A stretch of DNA of 64,000 bases from Oceaniglobus roseus (GTDB lineage: Bacteria > Pseudomonadota > Alphaproteobacteria > Rhodobacterales > Rhodobacteraceae), in the NCBI RefSeq assembly GCF_002869745.1, contig NZ_PNOS01000026.1, forward strand, positions 1-64,000, given 5' to 3'. Below the pieces are notes generated by a model. The model was given only the letters and a program-made list of their open reading frames with translations. It was not told where the DNA came from and searched no databases. Shown piece by piece: positions 1-10,275 of this stretch; positions within the stretch are counted from its first letter, which is position 1; every line of letters begins with the position of its first letter. The translations under genes and the position numbers were made by a program.

Positions 1-575
1 CGGTGACGCTGGCGCTGGCCCTGCCGCTGGCCCTGGCCGTCGCCGCGCTCCAACACCGCCCGCACCTGGCCCGGGGGCTCGAGGCGGTGGTCTATCTCTC
101 CGTCGCCACCTCGCCCCTCGTCATCGGCACCGGGCTGTTCCTGCTGATCTTTCCCCTGGCCGATCCCGTGGCGCTGGCCCTTCCCGTGACGGCACTGGTC
201 AACGGGGTGATGAGCCTGCCCTTCGCCCTGCGCGCCCTCGTCCCCGCCGCAGTCGAGACCGAGGCGCGATTCGGGCCGCTGGCCGACAGCCTGGGAATGA
301 CCGGCGCGCACCGCCTGCGCCAGCTGACCATGCCGCGCCTGCGCCGCCCGCTGGGGTTCGCCGCGGCGCTGGCGGCGGCGCTGTCGATGGGGGATCTCGG
401 GGTGATCGCCCTCTTCGCCGATCCGACCGAGGCGACGCTGCCGCTCTACCTCTATCGCCAGATGGCCGCCTACCGCAGCGGCCCGGCCGAGGGGGTGGCG
501 CTGCTGCTGCTGGCGCTCAGCCTTGCCGCCTTCTGGCTGCTGGACAGGGGAGGGCGCGTCGATGCTGACGCTTGA
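1..575 (+). CDS. thiP: thiamine ABC transporter permease ThiP, C-terminal part
   Basis: The reading frame is open from the left edge of the window, so the start lies outside. About 190 residues of a polytopic inner-membrane protein are visible, with several hydrophobic segments. The cytoplasmic EAA-type loop is near DSLGMTGAHRLRQLTMPRL, the site where ABC permeases dock to their ATPase. The ATPase gene thiQ overlaps its end by 14 nt, which supports a thiamine/TPP importer (ThiBPQ). The permease should move thiamine, handed over by periplasmic ThiB, across the inner membrane. Permeases for iron or polyamines have the same fold, so the substrate call leans on the ThiQ partner. Confidence 0.82.
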   Translation, partial: VTLALALPLALAVAALQHRPHLARGLEAVVYLSVATSPLVIGTGLFLLIFPLADPVALALPVTALVNGVMSLPFALRALVPAAVETEARFGPLADSLGMTGAHRLRQLTMPRLRRPLGFAAALAAALSMGDLGVIALFADPTEATLPLYLYRQMAAYRSGPAEGVALLLLALSLAAFWLLDRGGRVDADA

Positions 576-1254
576 GCGGCTGGTGCTGGCGCAGGGCGAC
601 TTCCGCCTGGCCGCCGACCTCGAGGTTCCCACGGGCGCGCGGGTGGCCGTCATGGGGCCGTCCGGCGCGGGCAAGTCGACGCTGCTGGCGGCGATCGGCG
701 GCTTCTTCGCGCCCGAAAGCGGGGCGATTCGCTGGCGGGGCCAGGACATCACCGCCGTTGCGCCGGGGCAGCGGCCGGTCAGCACGATCTTCCAGGACAA
801 CAACCTGTTTCCGCACCTGACGGTGGCGCAGAACGCCGCCCTCGGCATCCGTCCCTCGGGGCGGCTCGAGGGGGCGGAGCGGGCAAGGGTGGAGGACAGC
901 CTGACCCGCGTCGGGCTGGCGGGCATGGGCGCGCGTCGGCCCGGCAACCTGTCGGGCGGGCAGCAGAGCCGCGCGGCGCTGGCGCGGATGCTGCTCCAGG
1001 CGCGGCCCGTGGTGCTGCTGGACGAGCCCTTCGCGGCGCTCGGGCCCGCGCTCCGGGCCGAGATGATCGCGCTGGTCGCGGCGCTCTGCGACGACACGGG
1101 CGCGACGCTGCTGATGGTCACCCACGACCCCGGCGACGCCGCGGCGCTTGGCGGCGGGCTGATGCTGGTCGCCGACGGCACGGTCCATGCGCCTCGGCCG
1201 GTGGCCGAGGCGCTGGAGCATCCCACCGAGGCCCTGCGCGCCTATCTCGGCTGA
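562..1254 (+). CDS. thiQ: thiamine ABC transporter ATP-binding protein ThiQ
   Basis: ABC ATPase of 230 residues, which is ThiQ length and shorter than most importer ATPases because it lacks a C-terminal regulatory domain. Walker A GPSGAGKST, Q-loop FQDNNLF, signature LSGGQQSR, Walker B VVLLDEPF and the switch histidine in VTHDP are all present. The ATG at 562 is chosen over an upstream in-frame ATG at 523 because the protein then begins with the usual beta strand (MLTLERLVL). It overlaps the thiP stop by 14 nt, a translational-coupling layout. It supplies energy for thiamine uptake on the cytoplasmic face. Confidence 0.87.
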   Translation: MLTLERLVLAQGDFRLAADLEVPTGARVAVMGPSGAGKSTLLAAIGGFFAPESGAIRWRGQDITAVAPGQRPVSTIFQDNNLFPHLTVAQNAALGIRPSGRLEGAERARVEDSLTRVGLAGMGARRPGNLSGGQQSRAALARMLLQARPVVLLDEPFAALGPALRAEMIALVAALCDDTGATLLMVTHDPGDAAALGGGLMLVADGTVHAPRPVAEALEHPTEALRAYLG

Positions 1255-1274
1255 CGCCCCCACCCGCAACGAAA

Positions 1275-1300
1275 AAGGCGCACCCCGCGGGATGCGCCTT
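1275..1300 (-). terminator. terminator between thiQ and petC
   Basis: A perfect 8-bp stem (AAGGCGCA/TGCGCCTT) with a 10-nt loop sits between the converging thiQ and petC genes. On the minus strand the stem runs into a T-tract, so it best serves the pet operon. It may also stop thiQ transcripts. Confidence 0.75.
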
Positions 1301-1329
1301 CGTCTCTTCGGGCCGTCAGGCCGCGGCGA

Positions 1330-2148
1330 TCACTCCGCCGGCGTCTGCCGCCGCTCGGGGTGCTTCACCGGCGCCCAGATCCGCTTGTTGGTGAAGTAGA
1401 GCAGCGCCGCCAGCAGGGCGAGCATCATCACGCCGACGAAACCGGCCTGCTTGCGCGCCATCAGCTTCGGCTCCGCCGTCCACATCAGGAAGGCCGAGAC
1501 GTCCGTCGAGATGCTGTCCAGATCGTTCGGAGCGCCGTCGGCGAACTCCACGTCCTCGCCGTAGAGGGGCTGGGGCATCGCGATCCAGCCGCTCGGGAAC
1601 GCGGTGTTCTCGTACAGCGTGGTGCCCGCCTGTTCCCTCGTCTCGCCCGTATAGCTCGTCAGGATCGCGTGGATGTACTCGGGGCCGCCGATGCCCTTGA
1701 AGAACTGGTTGATCCCGAGGCCATAGGGGCCGTGGAACCCGGCGCGGGCCTTCGCCATCAAGGTCAGGTCCGGCGCGTTGGCCAGCGAGCTCTTGTTGAA
1801 GTGGTCGGTCGGGGTGGCCGGGCGGAAATCGCCCGCGCCGTCGGCCAGCGACTGGTCGAACACCTCGAACCCGGCGGCATAGGCGCGCACCTGGTCCTCG
1901 GGCAGGTCCGGCCCGCCCTCTTCGCCCAAGGCGCGGTAGGTCAGGTACTGGAGCCCGTGGCAGGCCGAGCAGACCTGGGTGTAGACCTGCAGGCCACGCT
2001 GCAGCTGGTTCCGGTCGTAGGAGCCGAACGGACCGTCGAACGAGAAGTCGACGTTTTCGATGTGGTGCCCGCCTTCCTCGGCGGCCAGCGCCGCCCCGGA
2101 GGGCAGCGCCAGCGCGAGGATGGCGGCGGTGGCGAGATGCTTCAGCAT
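1330..2148 (-). CDS. petC: cytochrome c1 of the bc1 complex
   Basis: 272 residues. The membrane-anchored haem c subunit of ubiquinol-cytochrome c reductase passes electrons from the Rieske protein to cytochrome c2 on the periplasmic side. A signal peptide ends near ALAAEEGG. The covalent haem motif CSACH follows (about residue 56-60), and the methionine ligand lies in IAMPQPL. A single C-terminal membrane anchor precedes a short basic tail. The ATG at 2148 is chosen because it starts the signal peptide. The longer open frame upstream lies inside petB in another register. Third gene of petABC, 17 nt after petB. Confidence 0.95.
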   Translation of the reverse strand: MLKHLATAAILALALPSGAALAAEEGGHHIENVDFSFDGPFGSYDRNQLQRGLQVYTQVCSACHGLQYLTYRALGEEGGPDLPEDQVRAYAAGFEVFDQSLADGAGDFRPATPTDHFNKSSLANAPDLTLMAKARAGFHGPYGLGINQFFKGIGGPEYIHAILTSYTGETREQAGTTLYENTAFPSGWIAMPQPLYGEDVEFADGAPNDLDSISTDVSAFLMWTAEPKLMARKQAGFVGVMMLALLAALLYFTNKRIWAPVKHPERRQTPAE

Positions 2149-2165
2149 TGTCGTGCGGTCCTTTC

Positions 2166-3509
2166 TCACTCGGCCGGGTTCACGAGGGTCTTGGAGCCCC
2201 CGGTCTTCGGCGCGTAGTGGGCGTTGAAGTCTTCCTCGATCGTCGCGGGCTGCGGCAGCGGCTTCTCGATGACGCCGAGCAGCGGCAGGATCACGAGGAA
2301 GTAGGCGAACCAGTAGGCCGCCGCGATCAGCGAGATCGTGGCATAGGGTTCGGTCGTCGGCTGCGAACCGACCCACATCAGCACCATGAAGTCGAACACC
2401 AGCAGGGCGAACCACCACTTGAACATCGGCCGGTAGCGGCCCGAGCGCACCGACGAGGTGTCGAGCCAGGGGGCCAGCGCCATCACGATGATCGAGCCGA
2501 ACATCGCCAGCACGCCGAAGAACTTGGCGTCGATAATGCCGCCGGTCACGAAGCTGGCGATCTGCACCACCCAGACGTCCGCGGTGAAGGCGCGCAGGAT
2601 CGCGTAGAACGGCAGGAAGTACCATTCGGGCACGATGTGCGCGGGCGTCGCCAGCGGGTTCGCGGGGATGTAGTTGTCGGGGTGGCCGAGGTAGTTCGGC
2701 ATGAAGCCGACGACCGCGAAGAACACCGCGAGGATCACGGCCAGCGCGAACAGGTCCTTCATCACGAAGTAGGGCCAGAAGGGCAGGGTGTCCTTTTCGG
2801 CTTCCGCACGGGAGGTCCGGCGCACCTCGACCCCGGTGGGGTTGTTGTTGCCGGTGGTGTGGAAGGCCCAGATGTGCACGATCACGAGGCCCGCGATGAT
2901 GAAGGGCATCAGGTAGTGCAGCGAGAAGAAGCGCGTCAGGGTGTAGTTGTCGACGGCGGGTCCGCCCAGAAGCCAGGTCTGAAGCTCGGGGCCGATGAAC
3001 GGGATCGCGCCGAACAGGCCGGTGATCACGGTGGCGCCCCAGAACGACATCTGCCCCCAGGGAAGGACGTAGCCCATGAAGGCGGTGCCCATCATCAGCA
3101 GGTAGATCAGGATGCCGATGATCCAGGTGATCTCGCGCGGCTCCTTGTACGAGCCGTAGTAGAGGCCGCGGAAGATGTGCGCATAGACCGCCACGAAGAA
3201 CAGCGAGGCGCCGTTGGCGTGCATGTAGCGCAGCATGAAGCCGCCGTTCACGTTCCGCATGATGTGCTCGACGCTCGCGAAGGCGAGCGAGGTGTCGGGC
3301 GTGTAGTGCATCACCAGGACGATGCCGGTGACGATCTGCAGCGCCAGGCAGAAGGTCAGCACGATGCCCCAGATCCACATCCAGTTGAGGTTCTTGGGGG
3401 TCGGGATCATCAGGGTGTCATAGAGAAGCCCTGCGACCGGGAGGCGCTTGTAGAGCCACTTCTCGCCGCCGGTCTTCGGTTCGTAATGATCGTGGGGGAT
3501 ACCAGCCAT
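2166..3509 (-). CDS. petB: cytochrome b of the bc1 complex
   Basis: 447 residues, typical of the proteobacterial fused cytochrome b with eight transmembrane helices. It carries both b haems and the quinol-oxidising (Qo) and quinone-reducing (Qi) sites of the bc1 complex. Seen directly: histidine pairs in helix B/D regions ([26 protein letters not shown]) and the Qo-site PEWY signature ([15 protein letters not shown]). It follows petA by 11 nt and precedes petC by 17 nt, so the three are one transcript. The product is inner-membrane and serves respiration, and photosynthesis if the host is phototrophic. Confidence 0.96.
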   Translation of the reverse strand: MAGIPHDHYEPKTGGEKWLYKRLPVAGLLYDTLMIPTPKNLNWMWIWGIVLTFCLALQIVTGIVLVMHYTPDTSLAFASVEHIMRNVNGGFMLRYMHANGASLFFVAVYAHIFRGLYYGSYKEPREITWIIGILIYLLMMGTAFMGYVLPWGQMSFWGATVITGLFGAIPFIGPELQTWLLGGPAVDNYTLTRFFSLHYLMPFIIAGLVIVHIWAFHTTGNNNPTGVEVRRTSRAEAEKDTLPFWPYFVMKDLFALAVILAVFFAVVGFMPNYLGHPDNYIPANPLATPAHIVPEWYFLPFYAILRAFTADVWVVQIASFVTGGIIDAKFFGVLAMFGSIIVMALAPWLDTSSVRSGRYRPMFKWWFALLVFDFMVLMWVGSQPTTEPYATISLIAAAYWFAYFLVILPLLGVIEKPLPQPATIEEDFNAHYAPKTGGSKTLVNPAE

Positions 3510-3520
3510 TTAAGCCTCCG

Positions 3521-4093
3521 TTATCCGAGGACGAGGGTGGTGTCGCCGTCGAACCGGGCGACGGGGACGGCGAGGTTGCGCGGTGCGGGGCCCTTGCGGA
3601 TCCGTCCGGCGGTGTCGTAATGCGAGCCGTGGCAGGGGCAGAACCAGCCGCCGAAGTCGCCCGCGTTGCCCAGCGGCACGCAGCCGAGGTGGGTGCACAC
3701 GCCGATCATCACCAGCCATTCCTCGGCACCCTGCATCGCGCGGTTCTCGTCCGTGGCGGGGGCGCCTGCGGGCAGGTTCGCGTTCTCGGCGTTGGGGTCG
3801 GTCAGGGACGAGACGTCGACCGCCTTCGCCTGCTCGATCTCGTCGGGGGTGCGCTTGCGGATGAAGACGGGCTTGCCCAGCCACTTCACGGTCAGCTGCG
3901 TGCCTTCCTCGACCGCGCTCACGTCCACGCGGATCGAGCTCAGGGCCTGCACGTCGGCCGAGGGGTTCATCTGGTTCACAAGCGGCCAGACGGCGGCCCC
4001 TGCGACCACGGCGCCGGCACCTGCAGTGGCGAAGTACAGGAAATCTCGGCGCGTGCCTTGTGGATCTTCTGCGTGAGACACGGCATTCTCCAT
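3521..4093 (-). CDS. petA: ubiquinol-cytochrome c reductase Rieske iron-sulfur subunit
   Basis: 190 residues. The N-terminus has a twin-arginine motif (RRDFLYFA) followed by an alanine/glycine-rich transmembrane segment, as expected for a Tat-exported Rieske protein that keeps its anchor. The two cluster-binding boxes CTHLGC and CPCHGS lie in the C-terminal periplasmic domain and supply the two Cys and two His ligands of the [2Fe-2S] centre. The ATG at 4093 ([10 protein letters not shown]) is chosen. The frame stays open upstream, but that stretch is proline/arginine-rich and not protein-like. First gene of petABC; its promoter must lie in the 193-bp gap up to 4286. Confidence 0.95.
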   Translation of the reverse strand: MENAVSHAEDPQGTRRDFLYFATAGAGAVVAGAAVWPLVNQMNPSADVQALSSIRVDVSAVEEGTQLTVKWLGKPVFIRKRTPDEIEQAKAVDVSSLTDPNAENANLPAGAPATDENRAMQGAEEWLVMIGVCTHLGCVPLGNAGDFGGWFCPCHGSHYDTAGRIRKGPAPRNLAVPVARFDGDTTLVLG

Positions 4094-4286
4094 TTTCTTG
4101 CCCGTTGCCGGGAACACATCAGGGGGGCGCCGTCCCGGGCGCCCGATAAACCCGTGTCTTAGCGTCGCGGGGCGGGTTGGTCCAGCGGACAAAGCCGCGC
4201 AGGAGCCGCGGTTTAACGGCAATTTCCGGCAGGATGCGCCGCGCGGCGGCGCGGGCCGGGGCCGCGGGCGCCGCGCGGCTGCCGCC

Positions 4287-5660
4287 TCAGCGCAGCTTCT
4301 CGAGGATGGCGAGCGAGGCATAGCCGTCGGGCGCCTGCCCGATCGCGCGCTGGAACGACCGCACCGCCTCGATGGTCAGCGGGCCGATCTTGCCGTCGAT
4401 CCCCTTGGTGTCGAAGCCCTGCGCCGTCAGCCGCCGCTGCATCTCCTTCCGCTCGTCGAAGGTCAGCGCCCGGTCGCCCCTCGGCCAGGCTGCGCGAATC
4501 GGTGCGCCGCCCGCGATCCGGTCGGCCAGGTGCCCGACCCCGATCACGTAGGCGTCGGCTGTGTTGTAGCGCTCGATCACCGCGAAGTTCGGAAAGACGA
4601 GGAACGCGGCCCCCTGCGCCCCGGCAGGCAGCAGGACCGAGGCGCGGGCGTGGTCCCTGACGGGTTTCCCGTCGACCCCCACAACGCCCAGCTTCGCCCA
4701 TTCCGAGGGCAGCTTGGTCACGTCGCGCCGCGCCGAGGCATAGTCGAACCCCTTCGGCAGCGTCACCTCGACCCCCCAGGGCTGCCCCTTCGTCCAGCCG
4801 TAGCGCTTCAGGTAGGCGGCGGTGGAGGCCAGCGCATCGGCCGGATCGTCGCCCCAGATGTCGCGCTTGCCGTCGCCGGTCAGGTCGACGGCATAGGTCA
4901 GGTACGAGGTCGGGATGAACTGCGTGTGCCCCATGGCGCCGGCCCAGCTGCCGGTCATGCCGCGCGGCGCCACGTCGCCGCTCTGCAGGATCTTCAGCGC
5001 CGCGACGAGCTGCGATTCGAAGAACCGCCCGCGCCGCCCGTCATAGGCGAGCGTCGCCAGCGACTGCACCACGTCGTTGCTGCCCTTGAAGGTGCCATAG
5101 GCGCTTTCCAGCCCCCAGATCGCCACCACCACCTCGCGGTCGACGTCGTATCTCGCCTCGATCCGGTCCAGCGCCGCCTTCTCGCGCGCCAGCGCCGCCT
5201 TGCCGTTGGAAACGCGCAGGTCCGATACCGCGGTGTCGAGGTAGTCCCAGATCGTCTTGGTGAACTCGGACTGGTTGCGGTCGCGCTCGATGACGGCGGG
5301 GTCGTAGGTCACGCCCTCGAAGGCGCGGTCGAAGACCGTGCCCGAGATCCCCTGCGCCAGCGCCCGGCCGCGGAACCGGGTCGCCCAGGTGTCGAAGCCG
5401 CGGGCCTTGCGTGCAAGCTGGGCGTCGACGGCGGGATCGGGCGCGCCCTGTGCCGGCACGACGGAGGAATCGGGCCGGGCGCGCGGGCGCATGGCGGGGA
5501 CGGCGCGGGCCGGGCCTTCGGTCAGGCGCGGGGTGCGCGGCGCGTTGGCGCGGATCTCGAGGATCGAATGCGCGCTGAGCGAGGCCGGAACCGGCGTCGC
5601 ACCGGCAAGGCCCGTGCCAAGCCAGAGAATCGCGGCGGACAGGGAAACGATCGGTCGCAT
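4287..5660 (-). CDS. lytic murein transglycosylase, MltB family, with peptidoglycan-binding domain
   Basis: 457 residues with an N-terminal signal sequence. The central SLT2-type domain has the catalytic glutamate in [11 protein letters not shown], then [23 protein letters not shown] and the [11 protein letters not shown] segment, all landmarks of MltB-like enzymes. A proline-rich linker follows the signal peptide. The last 60 residues form a PG_binding_1 domain ([16 protein letters not shown], then VRSFQRAIG). It should cleave the MurNAc-GlcNAc bond in the periplasm with 1,6-anhydro product formation during wall turnover. No lipobox is visible, so it is probably soluble. Confidence 0.9.
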   Translation of the reverse strand: MRPIVSLSAAILWLGTGLAGATPVPASLSAHSILEIRANAPRTPRLTEGPARAVPAMRPRARPDSSVVPAQGAPDPAVDAQLARKARGFDTWATRFRGRALAQGISGTVFDRAFEGVTYDPAVIERDRNQSEFTKTIWDYLDTAVSDLRVSNGKAALAREKAALDRIEARYDVDREVVVAIWGLESAYGTFKGSNDVVQSLATLAYDGRRGRFFESQLVAALKILQSGDVAPRGMTGSWAGAMGHTQFIPTSYLTYAVDLTGDGKRDIWGDDPADALASTAAYLKRYGWTKGQPWGVEVTLPKGFDYASARRDVTKLPSEWAKLGVVGVDGKPVRDHARASVLLPAGAQGAAFLVFPNFAVIERYNTADAYVIGVGHLADRIAGGAPIRAAWPRGDRALTFDERKEMQRRLTAQGFDTKGIDGKIGPLTIEAVRSFQRAIGQAPDGYASLAILEKLR

Positions 5661-5771
5661 GGGGTCACCTTTGGCTGCTCGGGGGGTGATCTTGGGGGCG
5701 AGCCTAGCGGATCGGGCCCCGGGCGCAAAGGGCAGCGGTGCCGCACGGGCAGGCTGCCGCCAACACCCGCC

Positions 5772-8042
5772 TCAGCTGCGCTTGCGCGTCACCTTGCGCT
5801 TGGCCTTCGCCGCCTTGGCCCGCGCCTTCGCCACCTTGCGCGGCGGCCCCCGTCGGCCGCGCCCGGAGGACGGCCCGCGGGCGATGCTGTCGCCGTTCAC
5901 CTCCAGCAGCTCCAGCACAAGGCCGCCCGTCACCGGCACCGCCTCGGTCAGCCGCACCAGCACCCGGTCTCCGAGCGAGATCGTCAGCCCGCTGTCCGAC
6001 CCCATCAGCGTCTGCGCCTCGGCGTCGAAGTGGAAATACTCCGCCCCCATCGAGCGCACGGGAATCAGCCCGTCGGCCCCCGTCTCGTCCAGCCGCACGA
6101 AGGCGCCGAACTTCTGGATGCCCGAGACGCGGCCGCCCAGCTCGGTCCCCACCCGCTCCGACAGGTAGGCGGCGAGGTAGCGGTCGGTGGTGTCGCGCTC
6201 GGCCGCCATCGACCGCCGCTCGGTGTCGGAAATCTCCTTCCCCGTCGCCTCCAGCCGCTCGATGTCGTCCGCCGACAGCCCGTCCTTCTGCGGATCGGGC
6301 CCCCAGCGGTGCGCCGAGATCAGGCCGCGGTGCACGATCAGGTCGGAATAGCGGCGGATCGGCGAGGTGAAATGGGCATAGTTCCGCAGCGCCAGCCCGA
6401 AATGCCCGAAGTTCTCGGGGTGGTAGTAGGCCTGGGTCATGGCGCGCAGGGTCGACATGTTCAGCAGCTCGTCGAAGGCGGTGCCCTCGGCCTGGTCCAG
6501 CAGCCGGTTCAGGTGCTTCGTCTGCAAAACCTGGCCCTTTGCCAGCGTCATGCCCGAGGCCTGCGCCACCTCGCGCAGCGCTTCGAGCTTCTGCGGGCTC
6601 GGCTCCTCGTGCACGCGGAACAGCAGGGGGGTGCGCCGCTTCTTGAGCTCCTCGGCGGCGGCGACGTTGGCCAGCACCATGAACTCCTCGATCAGCTTGT
6701 GGGCCTCCAGCCGGTCCTTGAACGCGACCGAGTCCACCCGCCCGTCCTGCCCCAGCACGATCTGCCGCTCGGGCAGCTCCAGCCCCAGCGGCTGCCGCTC
6801 CTCCCGCGCCCGCGCCAGCGCGTGGTAGGCGGCGTAGAGCGGGGCGATCACCGTTTCGACCATGGGTGCGAGCCGCCCGGACGGCGCGCCGTCCTGCGCC
6901 GCCTGCACCTCCTCGTAGGTCAGCGAGGCGGCCGAGCGCATCATCGCCCGCTCGAACCGATGCGACAGCTTCCGCCCGTCCTCGGAAATCTGCATCCTCA
7001 CCGCGATCACCGGCCGGTCGATCCCCTCGTGCAGCGAGCAGAGGTCGCCCGACAGCACGTCGGGCAGCATCGGCACCACGCGGTCGGGGAAATAGGTGGA
7101 GTTGCCGCGCTTCCGCGCCTCCCGGTCCAGCGCCGAGCCGGGGCGGACGTAGTAGGCGACGTCGGCGATGGCGACCCACAGGATGTGGCCGCCGGGGTTC
7201 TCGGGATCGGTGTCGGCCTCGGCATAGCAGGCGTCGTCGTGGTCGCGGGCATCGGCGGGGTCGATGGTGACGAGCGGCAGGTCGCGCAGGTCGGTGCGCC
7301 CCTTCATCGTCGCGGGCTTCGCGCCTTCCGCCTCGGCCGTCACGTCGTCGGGGAAATCGTCGGGGATCTCGTGCTGGTGGATCGCGATCAGCGACACGGC
7401 GCGCGGTCCCGTGGGATCGCCGAGCCGCGCCAGCACCCGCGCGCCGGGCAGGCCCAGCCGGTTCTTCGGCCCGGCCAGTTCCGCCTCGACCAGCTCGCCG
7501 TCCTTCGCGCCGTGGGTCGCGCCGGGCGCCACCCGCCACTCGCGGTCCGACCCCTTGTCGATGGGCACGATCCGCCCGCCCTCTGCGGCCTTGCGGAACA
7601 CGCCGAGGATCTTGCGCGCCCCCGTCTGGATGCGCCGGATCAGCCGCGCCTCGTAGCGGTGCGCCTCGTCCTTCACCTCCGACAGCCGCGCGAGGATGCG
7701 GTCGCCCTCGGCGAGCGCCGGGTCGCTCTGGCGCAGCACCAGCAGGATCTTCGGCTCGGGCCCGTCGCCCTGCCACTCCATCGGCCGCGCGAAGAGGTCG
7801 CCGTTCTCGTCCGGCCCCCTCACGCCCAGCACCGACACGGGGGGCAGCGCATCGGGGTCGCGGTAGGTCTTGCGCCGCTTATGCAGGTGTCCCTCGGCCT
7901 CCAGCTCCTTCAGGAGCCGCTTCAGGTCGATCCGCGCGGCCCCCTTCACGCCGAAGGCGCGGGCGATGTCGCGCTTGGCGGTCTGGGTGGGATGGTCGGA
8001 GATCCATTGCAGGATCTCGGATTTCGTGGGGATCTGGCTCAT
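5772..8042 (-). CDS. rnr: ribonuclease R
   Basis: 756 residues. An N-terminal winged-helix segment (about 1-70) is followed by cold-shock-like domains, then the RNB catalytic domain with the metal-binding DARDHDDACY motif and SPIRRYSDLIVHR. An S1 RNA-binding domain (about 620-705) and a lysine/arginine-rich tail close the protein. This order defines the 3'-to-5' exoribonuclease RNase R, which degrades structured RNA and acts in rRNA and tmRNA-linked quality control. The basic C-terminal tail of about 30 residues is longer than the catalytic fold needs and may bind ribosomes or RNA. The ATG at 8042 gives the expected N-terminus. Confidence 0.95.
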   Translation of the reverse strand: MSQIPTKSEILQWISDHPTQTAKRDIARAFGVKGAARIDLKRLLKELEAEGHLHKRRKTYRDPDALPPVSVLGVRGPDENGDLFARPMEWQGDGPEPKILLVLRQSDPALAEGDRILARLSEVKDEAHRYEARLIRRIQTGARKILGVFRKAAEGGRIVPIDKGSDREWRVAPGATHGAKDGELVEAELAGPKNRLGLPGARVLARLGDPTGPRAVSLIAIHQHEIPDDFPDDVTAEAEGAKPATMKGRTDLRDLPLVTIDPADARDHDDACYAEADTDPENPGGHILWVAIADVAYYVRPGSALDREARKRGNSTYFPDRVVPMLPDVLSGDLCSLHEGIDRPVIAVRMQISEDGRKLSHRFERAMMRSAASLTYEEVQAAQDGAPSGRLAPMVETVIAPLYAAYHALARAREERQPLGLELPERQIVLGQDGRVDSVAFKDRLEAHKLIEEFMVLANVAAAEELKKRRTPLLFRVHEEPSPQKLEALREVAQASGMTLAKGQVLQTKHLNRLLDQAEGTAFDELLNMSTLRAMTQAYYHPENFGHFGLALRNYAHFTSPIRRYSDLIVHRGLISAHRWGPDPQKDGLSADDIERLEATGKEISDTERRSMAAERDTTDRYLAAYLSERVGTELGGRVSGIQKFGAFVRLDETGADGLIPVRSMGAEYFHFDAEAQTLMGSDSGLTISLGDRVLVRLTEAVPVTGGLVLELLEVNGDSIARGPSSGRGRRGPPRKVAKARAKAAKAKRKVTRKRS

Positions 8043-8073
8043 GTCCGCTGGGTATCACGCACGGCGGGGGGCG

Positions 8074-8667
8074 TCACCGGGAATCGGGCAGGTCGGCGGC
8101 GGTGTCCACGTCGCTAAGCGTCGCGGCGCGCCCCCAGGACAGCTCCGGGGCCGAGGCGAGCGTATCGGCCAGCGCGTGGGGCGAGGACCAGCGCACGCCC
8201 CGGAACAGCCACGGCGGCGGGGCGGCCGTGCGCTTCAGTCCGACCAGCCAGTAGCCGCCGTCGGTCGCGGGGCCGAGCACGGCGTCGTGCCGTCCAAGCT
8301 GCGCGAAGGCGTCGGCGATCCGTGCCCGCGTCATGCCCGGAATGTCAGCCCCCACCACCAGCACGGGCCCCGGCGCGGGATGGCGCAGCAGCCGCAGCAT
8401 CCGCGCGCCCAGGTCGCCCCGCCCCTGCGGGATGCGCGGCAGGTGCGCGGGCCAGATGCGGCTGGCGAGTCCCTCCCGGTCCGGGGAGACCGCAAGGTGC
8501 AGCCGCCAGCGCGGATCGTCCAGCCGGGCGAGCAGCGTCAGCGCCTGCCGCCGGAACCACCACGCGGCCGCCCCGGTGCCGATGTCGCGCGCGAGCCGCG
8601 TCTTCACCCGGCCCGGGCGCGGCTCCTTCACCATGACGATCAGGTGGCGCGCCCGCCGTCCGGTCAA
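8074..8667 (-). CDS. DUF2064 / TIGR04282 glycosyltransferase-like protein
   Basis: 197 residues with a GT-A nucleotidyl/glycosyl-transferase fold: N-terminal MVKEPRPGRVKTRL, an acidic GADIPGM motif (metal or sugar-nucleotide site) and GPATDGGYWLVGL. Family members are annotated as arsenosugar-type glycosyltransferases or DUF2064, and few have a proven substrate. The start is taken as TTG at 8667, overlapping the upstream GNAT stop as TTGA. The only ATG (8634) would remove the first beta strand. It forms a tight minus-strand unit with the GNAT gene and dapE. I cannot name the substrate. Confidence 0.75.
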   Translation of the reverse strand: MTGRRARHLIVMVKEPRPGRVKTRLARDIGTGAAAWWFRRQALTLLARLDDPRWRLHLAVSPDREGLASRIWPAHLPRIPQGRGDLGARMLRLLRHPAPGPVLVVGADIPGMTRARIADAFAQLGRHDAVLGPATDGGYWLVGLKRTAAPPPWLFRGVRWSSPHALADTLASAPELSWGRAATLSDVDTAADLPDSR

Positions 8668-9086
8668 ATCGGCAGGTCCATGTCCCGGTGCGGCACCGTC
8701 CCGTCAAGGTACTCCGGCCCGTGCGCGACGAAGCCGAACCGCTCGTAGAACGGAAGCGCGTGCACCTGCGCGCTGACCCGCACCACGGACAGCCCGCCCC
8801 GCTGCCGCAGCTCGTCCAGCGCGGCTAGGATCAGCCGCGCGCCAAGTCCGGTGCCGCGGTGCGAGGGCAGGACGCAGACCCGCCCGATCTTGCCCACGGT
8901 CCCGTCGACATAGGTCCGCGCCGTGCCGACGGGGCGACCGTCGTCCGTGGCCAGCAGGTGAGTGCAGACGGGATCGAGGTCGTCGAACTCCTCGGCCTCG
9001 CTGAACCCCTGTTCCTCCATGAACACGGCGCGGCGCAGCGCATGGCACGCGGCAAGGTCGTCGGTCGCCGCGATCCTTTCCGTCAT
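8664..9086 (-). CDS. GNAT family N-acetyltransferase
   Basis: 140 residues. The acetyl-CoA-binding motif A reads [17 protein letters not shown] (R-x-x-G-x-G/A type), with the family C-terminus [12 protein letters not shown] and a final substrate-side segment ([13 protein letters not shown]). The overall pattern resembles ElaA/YjcF-like small acetyltransferases. The ATG at 9086 overlaps the dapE stop in an ATGA arrangement, and the stop overlaps the next gene by 4 nt, so all three are translationally coupled. The acceptor substrate is not evident from sequence. Confidence 0.85.
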   Translation of the reverse strand: MTERIAATDDLAACHALRRAVFMEEQGFSEAEEFDDLDPVCTHLLATDDGRPVGTARTYVDGTVGKIGRVCVLPSHRGTGLGARLILAALDELRQRGGLSVVRVSAQVHALPFYERFGFVAHGPEYLDGTVPHRDMDLPI

Positions 9087-10225
9087 GCGAAATAGTCCTT
9101 CAGGATCCGCCCGTAGATCGTTTTCAGCTGGTGGATATGGGCGACCTCCACGCATTCGTCCGCCTTGTGCATGGTGCGCCCGACCAGCCCGAACTCGACC
9201 ACCGGGCAGAGATCCTTGACGAAGCGCGCGTCCGAGGTGCCGCCCGTGGTCGACAGCACCGGCGTCACGCCGGTCTCGGCCTCCACCGCGCGCCCGACCA
9301 GATCGGACAGCGCGCCCGGCGGGGTCAGGAAGCTTTCGCCGGTGATCTTCGTCTCGATGCCGATGCGGATGCCGGTGTCCTTCGCGACCGCCTCCGTCTC
9401 CTCCCTGAGCCAGCCGATCAGGCTCTCGGCGCTGTGGGTGTCGTTGAAGCGGATGTTCACCGTGGCGCGGCAGGCGCCGGGGATCACGTTGCTGGCGGGG
9501 TTGCCGGTGTCGACCGTGGTGATCGCCAGCGTCGAGGGATCGAAGTGGTCGTTGCCGCGATCGAGCTCGCGCGAGGCGAGCCGGTCCATCAGCCGCATCA
9601 TCGCCGGAAGCGGGTTCTTCGCGCGGTGCGGATAGGCGGAATGACCCTGCACCCCCGTCGCGGTGAAATAGGCGGTGACCGAACCGCGCCGCCCGATCTT
9701 GATCATCTCGCCCATGGTGTCGGGGCAGGTCGGCTCGCCCACCAGGCAGACGTCCATCCGCTCGCCGTTCGCGGCCATCCAGTCGAGGATCGCGGCCGTG
9801 CCGTGGACCCCGTCCGCTTCCTCGTCGCCGGTGATCGTCAGCACCACCGCCCCGTCCGGCGGGGTGTCGCGCACGAAGTCGATGGCGGCGGCGGCAAAGG
9901 CGGCCACGCCCGATTTCATGTCGCAGGCGCCGCGCCCGTACATCACGCCGTCGACGATCTCGGCCCCGAAGGGATCGTGCGTCCAGTCCTCGCGCGGGCC
10001 GGTCGGCACCACGTCGGTGTGGCCGTTGAAGCCGAACACCCGCCCGTTGCCGAGGCCGCCCCAGCGGGCATGCAGGTTGGCGATGCCGCCCCGGTCGGTG
10101 CGGGTGCAGGTGAACCCGGCCTCGCTCAGCAACCGGTCCAGAAGCGCGATGGCGCCGCCTTCCTCCGGGGTGACCGAGGGGCAGCGGATCAGGTCGGCGG
10201 TGAGGGCGGCGGGATCGACGGACAT
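9083..10225 (-). CDS. dapE: succinyl-diaminopimelate desuccinylase
   Basis: 380 residues, a dinuclear zinc M20 peptidase-fold enzyme. Metal ligands and catalytic residues are visible in [11 protein letters not shown], the acidic [10 protein letters not shown] and GGTSDARF. It hydrolyses N-succinyl-LL-diaminopimelate to succinate and LL-DAP in lysine and cell-wall precursor synthesis. dapD of the same succinylase branch lies 2.3 kb away on the same strand (12577-13401). A clear AAGGAG ribosome site precedes the ATG at 10225. The long open frame upstream of that ATG is discarded. Confidence 0.94.
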   Translation of the reverse strand: MSVDPAALTADLIRCPSVTPEEGGAIALLDRLLSEAGFTCTRTDRGGIANLHARWGGLGNGRVFGFNGHTDVVPTGPREDWTHDPFGAEIVDGVMYGRGACDMKSGVAAFAAAAIDFVRDTPPDGAVVLTITGDEEADGVHGTAAILDWMAANGERMDVCLVGEPTCPDTMGEMIKIGRRGSVTAYFTATGVQGHSAYPHRAKNPLPAMMRLMDRLASRELDRGNDHFDPSTLAITTVDTGNPASNVIPGACRATVNIRFNDTHSAESLIGWLREETEAVAKDTGIRIGIETKITGESFLTPPGALSDLVGRAVEAETGVTPVLSTTGGTSDARFVKDLCPVVEFGLVGRTMHKADECVEVAHIHQLKTIYGRILKDYFA

Positions 10226-10275
10226 GGGCGGGCTCCTTGCAGGCGCCATAGCGATAGCGCCGGCGCCCGCGGGGC

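Noticed and set aside
1330-3378. A long fusion of petC with an upstream frame inside petB
   Set aside because: The N-terminal 410 codons are a shadow of petB in another register; petC starts at its signal peptide at 2148.
4098-8117. A 1339-codon open frame on the plus strand
   Set aside because: It lies entirely antisense to the transglycosylase and RNase R genes. Its translation is rich in Arg/Gly/His/Pro with no domain, as expected for a shadow frame in GC-rich DNA.
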